Positions 60,918 to 64,000 of a DNA stretch of 64,000 nt are shown here, in pieces. Source of the DNA: Vigna angularis (Eukaryota; Streptophyta; Magnoliopsida; Fabales; Fabaceae); assembly GCF_016808095.1 (NCBI RefSeq), contig NC_068971.1:45754131-45818130 (forward strand), read 5' to 3'. A program made the position numbers and the translations under genes. The notes under the pieces were generated by a model. That model was not told the DNA's origin and searched no databases. It worked only from the letters and a program-made list of their open reading frames with translations. Each line of letters begins with the position of its first letter. Positions within the stretch are counted from its first letter, which is position 1.

Positions 60918-62097
60918 TTCATGACAAAATAAGAATAAGGAAATAAGAAAATAACATAGCAGAGAGATTAACCCTCTTGTTGATAAAAAGTTTGCCTAAT
61001 AATGATCTTTGGACTAATATTTTAATTTAGGACTAATATTTTAATTTAGTATCGATTGAAAGATATTTTAATTTGAATTTGAAATTATAATGATTTAATT
61101 TAAAAAAATTACCATTATTTTAAAAATACCACAAGACAAGGATTATAGTTTGAAAATTAAAAAATGGATATTACAATTCAATAAAAAATAATAACACATT
61201 TCAGCATATGAATAGTAATATATGGTTTAGAAGATTTTAAATAGTTTTAAAACAATGATCTAACTTTCAATTTGAAAATATAATTGTTTAACTAATTCAA
61301 GACCAATTTAAAATAAACAAGCTTTTTTAAATAAAAAAGGGTAGAAAAATTTTAAACAGTTAACATTGTGAGGGTGGTGTAACAATGATGAAAATGTATA
61401 TAGAAGACTTGGAAATGAAATTAGAATGAAATGCAAGGTAAATTATTTAGCAATTAAAAATTGAGGTATTAATTTCATTGAATGACTAGAATAGATGTTC
61501 TGTAGTGAAATCCATTGACCAAAAAGAAGCATATAGATTGTGGTTGATTGAGTCTATTTATCATAAAAGAATAAAAGGTCAGGTTGTTTTCGACCACTAA
61601 ATGGTATAACTTGTAGCGGAAGAAAAAAGTTCTTACCACTCCATTAAAGAGGACTCATTCTCACCTTCCAAAAAAATGCATGTACATTTTCGGTAAAGAA
61701 ATTATAACCAAAGAAAAAAATAATATAAAGATTAAAATTAACTTTACTACTTTTATAGAAAAAGTGTATATTTAAATATAAATGTATAAAGGTAAGAATT
61801 AATTTATAATACTGTTGTGCTAGTTGATCCAAGTGGTATTTTGTTTCTGTAAATGGTAATCTCGAATTGTTACCTGATAGTGAAAAGCGTTTTCCTTTTA
61901 GTATGCCATGTTTACTCCTTTTATTGCACTGTGTTAGAGTTAATTCGAGTATCTTTTATTTTTATTTGTTCTATTATTTAAGTTGGTAAATGAAACTTAT
62001 TAGTTGTAATAAAATTACATTCATTTCAGTGTTTTTTTTATTCTTTAATATTTTTCTGATATTTTTCCTATGTGACTATTACCTTTCTTTCGACAAG

Positions 62098-62370
62098 TGG
62101 TATCAGACTATAAAGGTTACTATCATGGCATCATCAAATGGAGTTAAAAATTTATTTCTACATTGCCAATCTTTGATGGAAAAAATTATGATCATAAGGT
62201 CATACGAACGGAAGCTATTATTGGCTTTCAAGAAATTCTAAAAACCATGAAGAATGGTATCAGTGTGAAAGATGATGTTACAACATAAAAGAAAGATTAT
62301 AAGGCTTGTTGCATTCAACGAGGGCTTTAATTTATGCATGACCTTTTATAAAAAAAATATATGATTTTTT
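62098..62370 (+). pseudogene. Copia-like gag start with primer-binding site
   Basis: TGGTATCAGAC (62098-62108) matches the initiator-Met primer site. Shortly after, ATG at 62125 begins MASSNGVKN. A frame change then leads to FDGKNYDH, AIIGFQEILKTMKNG and, after a stop, KKDYKA, all typical of the copia gag N terminus (UBN2/gag domain). Stops and frameshifts disable it. The stretch just before the primer site (about 61930-62097) may be the end of a 5' LTR, but I could not define it. Confidence 0.65.
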
Positions 62371-63078
62371 TTTAAATTAACTTATACAAGCTCATAGCAA
62401 TAATTACAAAAAAAAAAAAATCGGAAAGGCCTATAGGGAGAAGTTTCTGAAACATTACATTTAATATAGACATATTCATTGAACTTCAGTATTGAAATTC
62501 ATATGGTTATATATTCTAAATGGTTGACATGTTAGGTGACTAAAACATGTTTAAATTCCTATTGAAAACAGCAAAGACACGTATATTTGTCTTGTTTCAC
62601 ACTACGAAACAATTTAGTCACAACAATGCATGGCTTCCCATTCAAAACCAAATGATGCAGTCAGTGTCACCTATATAAGGACGACACAAGAGTTTCCAAG
62701 TCAATTTTTCAACCCAAGTCATTAATAATTTCGTACAAAAAATGCCATCGTTCACCACAATGACCAAGCCCATTATCAAGTTTTCTATTACATTTTCTTT
62801 TGTTTAATAAAAAAATGCAAAGTTAAAATACAAATAACTAATAAAAGCAATAACATAAATTTATTTATCATTACATATTAAGTAATATAACATTATTTTA
62901 TATAAATCATAAAATGTTATACATAAAAATAAATAAATAAAATGACGGAAACAGATAATTATCATATTACTTGACTAAAAAAAATTAAACGACACAATTA
63001 AAAAAATATAAAAAATATTAGTATAATAAAAAATTAAATAAAAATGCATAAATTATGAAAGAATTTAAACTTAACAAA

Positions 63079-63100
63079 TAATAATAATAATAATAATATA
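63079..63100. repeat. AAT trinucleotide repeat
   Basis: About seven units of AAT in AT-rich DNA. Confidence 0.85.
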
Positions 63101-63543
63101 GTTAATAAAACTTAATAAGATGAATTGAAAGTTTGCACTGTAATCTATTTAATCAATAAATACTCCTCTAACATAATATGTAGCGATAAATGGGTTATTA
63201 TTTTATTAATTTATCAAATATTTTATTACAGCACCATGTGATAATTATTTTATAATATGATATTTCCTTTTCAAATAAGTACTAATATATTAGGGATCCT
63301 TTATTTTTTTTACGAAAAGCATAATAATATTAATTAAAGTAATCATAACAAAATGGTTTCACGTTTTTAACATTTTAAATGATGAGACAATATTTATTCA
63401 TGTTAAAATTAATGGATAGAAATATGTATCGAGGTCAAAGTCTACAAGATATTAAAATTAAAAAAGTCATGCACGATAGAAAAGTATTTTGATCAACTCA
63501 ACTATGACAATGAACGTATAAAATTGTTTGAGTTTCATCTTTT

Positions 63544-64000
63544 CACTAGTAAAAAATCGTAATTTTAACTTGTATATTACACTTCAGTTCGAGCAAAACC
63601 GAAACGTATCAAAATACGGTGACAATTTCGTAATATTTAGAGCACTATATGCCTCGGTTATCGAGTAACTGAGGTCTAAAGGAAATACTGTCTCGGTTAT
63701 CAGGGTGAACCGAAGCATAAATCCACAAATATTATATTAATTAAGTCTTTTTTCTGGTGGTGGCAGAGATACTGCCTCAGTTGCTAGAAAGAATCGAGGC
63801 ATACAAAGCTTTACAGCCTCGAAGCAAGAAAGACCGAGGCATAAAAGCCTCTCTTATATGCGAAGGAGGTCATTTTCCCCCAAATGTTCATCTAAGAAAA
63901 CCTAGTGAGACTGCCTTCTTTCTCGCGTCGTCCAGCCTCGTCCCCAACCATTCCACCGGCGGCATCATATGCTCCGACTGCGGCCTCGTCCCCGACTACT
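63544..64000 (+). mobile_element. Left end of a CACTA-like (En/Spm) element, truncated by the window
   Basis: The sequence CACTAGTAAAAAATCG starts at 63544 and has the CACTA terminal motif. It is followed by several copies, in both orientations, of a subterminal motif like GCCTCGGTTATC / ACCGAGGC (about 63650, 63692, 63776, 63818, 63833). That arrangement is characteristic of CACTA elements. The last 100 bp turns GC-rich and may begin a coding exon. The other end and any transposase lie beyond the window. Confidence 0.6.

Overview
The window looks like a nuclear contig from a dicot plant, probably a Phaseoleae legume (Vigna/Phaseolus/Glycine type). It is AT-rich, its genes carry GT-AG introns, and long (AT)n microsatellites are common. 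The repeats include short LTR elements with an initiator-Met-type primer site and Mutator-like elements of kinds I associate with legume genomes. The taxon is inferred; no search was possible.

Seven protein genes and one tRNA could be modelled with confidence. In order: SmG, a core spliceosomal Sm protein (minus, 4 exons); a SAUR-family auxin-responsive gene (plus, intronless); a kinesin-5 spindle motor (plus, 23 exons); a cell-wall-type invertase (plus, 7 exons, one only 9 nt); a ubiquitin-ribosomal protein L40 fusion (minus, 4 exons); an ABHD11-like alpha/beta hydrolase (minus, 5 exons, with a retroelement-filled intron 2); tRNA-Leu(UAG) (minus); and an S40/DUF584 senescence-regulator gene (plus, intronless). 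All multi-exon models were assembled by hand, and exon phases close exactly in each. The genes are independent housekeeping, growth and sugar-metabolism loci and do not form a pathway or cluster.

The space between genes is mostly mobile-element sequence. The clearest cases are two Pack-MULE-like elements. One (2166-3505) has 200-bp inverted ends, a perfect 9-bp target duplication and a captured 5' part of an S6-kinase gene, including a UTR intron. The other (54532-55571) has about 180-bp ends, a 10-bp duplication and a captured N-terminal part of a trichome-birefringence-like (TBL) gene. A pair of related long-TIR elements (23675-24638 and 28772-29899) each sit inside an (AT)n microsatellite and share an acidic ORF fragment. 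Decayed remnants include a copia polyprotein (about 13.58-14.87 kb), a FAR1/MULE-transposase-like gene (about 48.6-49.07 kb), a Ty3/gypsy RT fragment and TRIM-like LTRs in the hydrolase intron, a copia gag start (about 62.1 kb), and the left end of a CACTA-like element running off the right edge (from 63544).

Other gene-free stretches (1-2156, 6.2-10.5, 24.7-28.7, 29.9-31.7, 35.3-37.3, 38.3-41.7, 46-48.5, 49.1-51.2 and 55.7-58.8 kb) are very AT-rich with no coding signal I can support. A promoter-like cluster at about 59.4-59.55 kb (minus strand) points to a transcript I could not identify.
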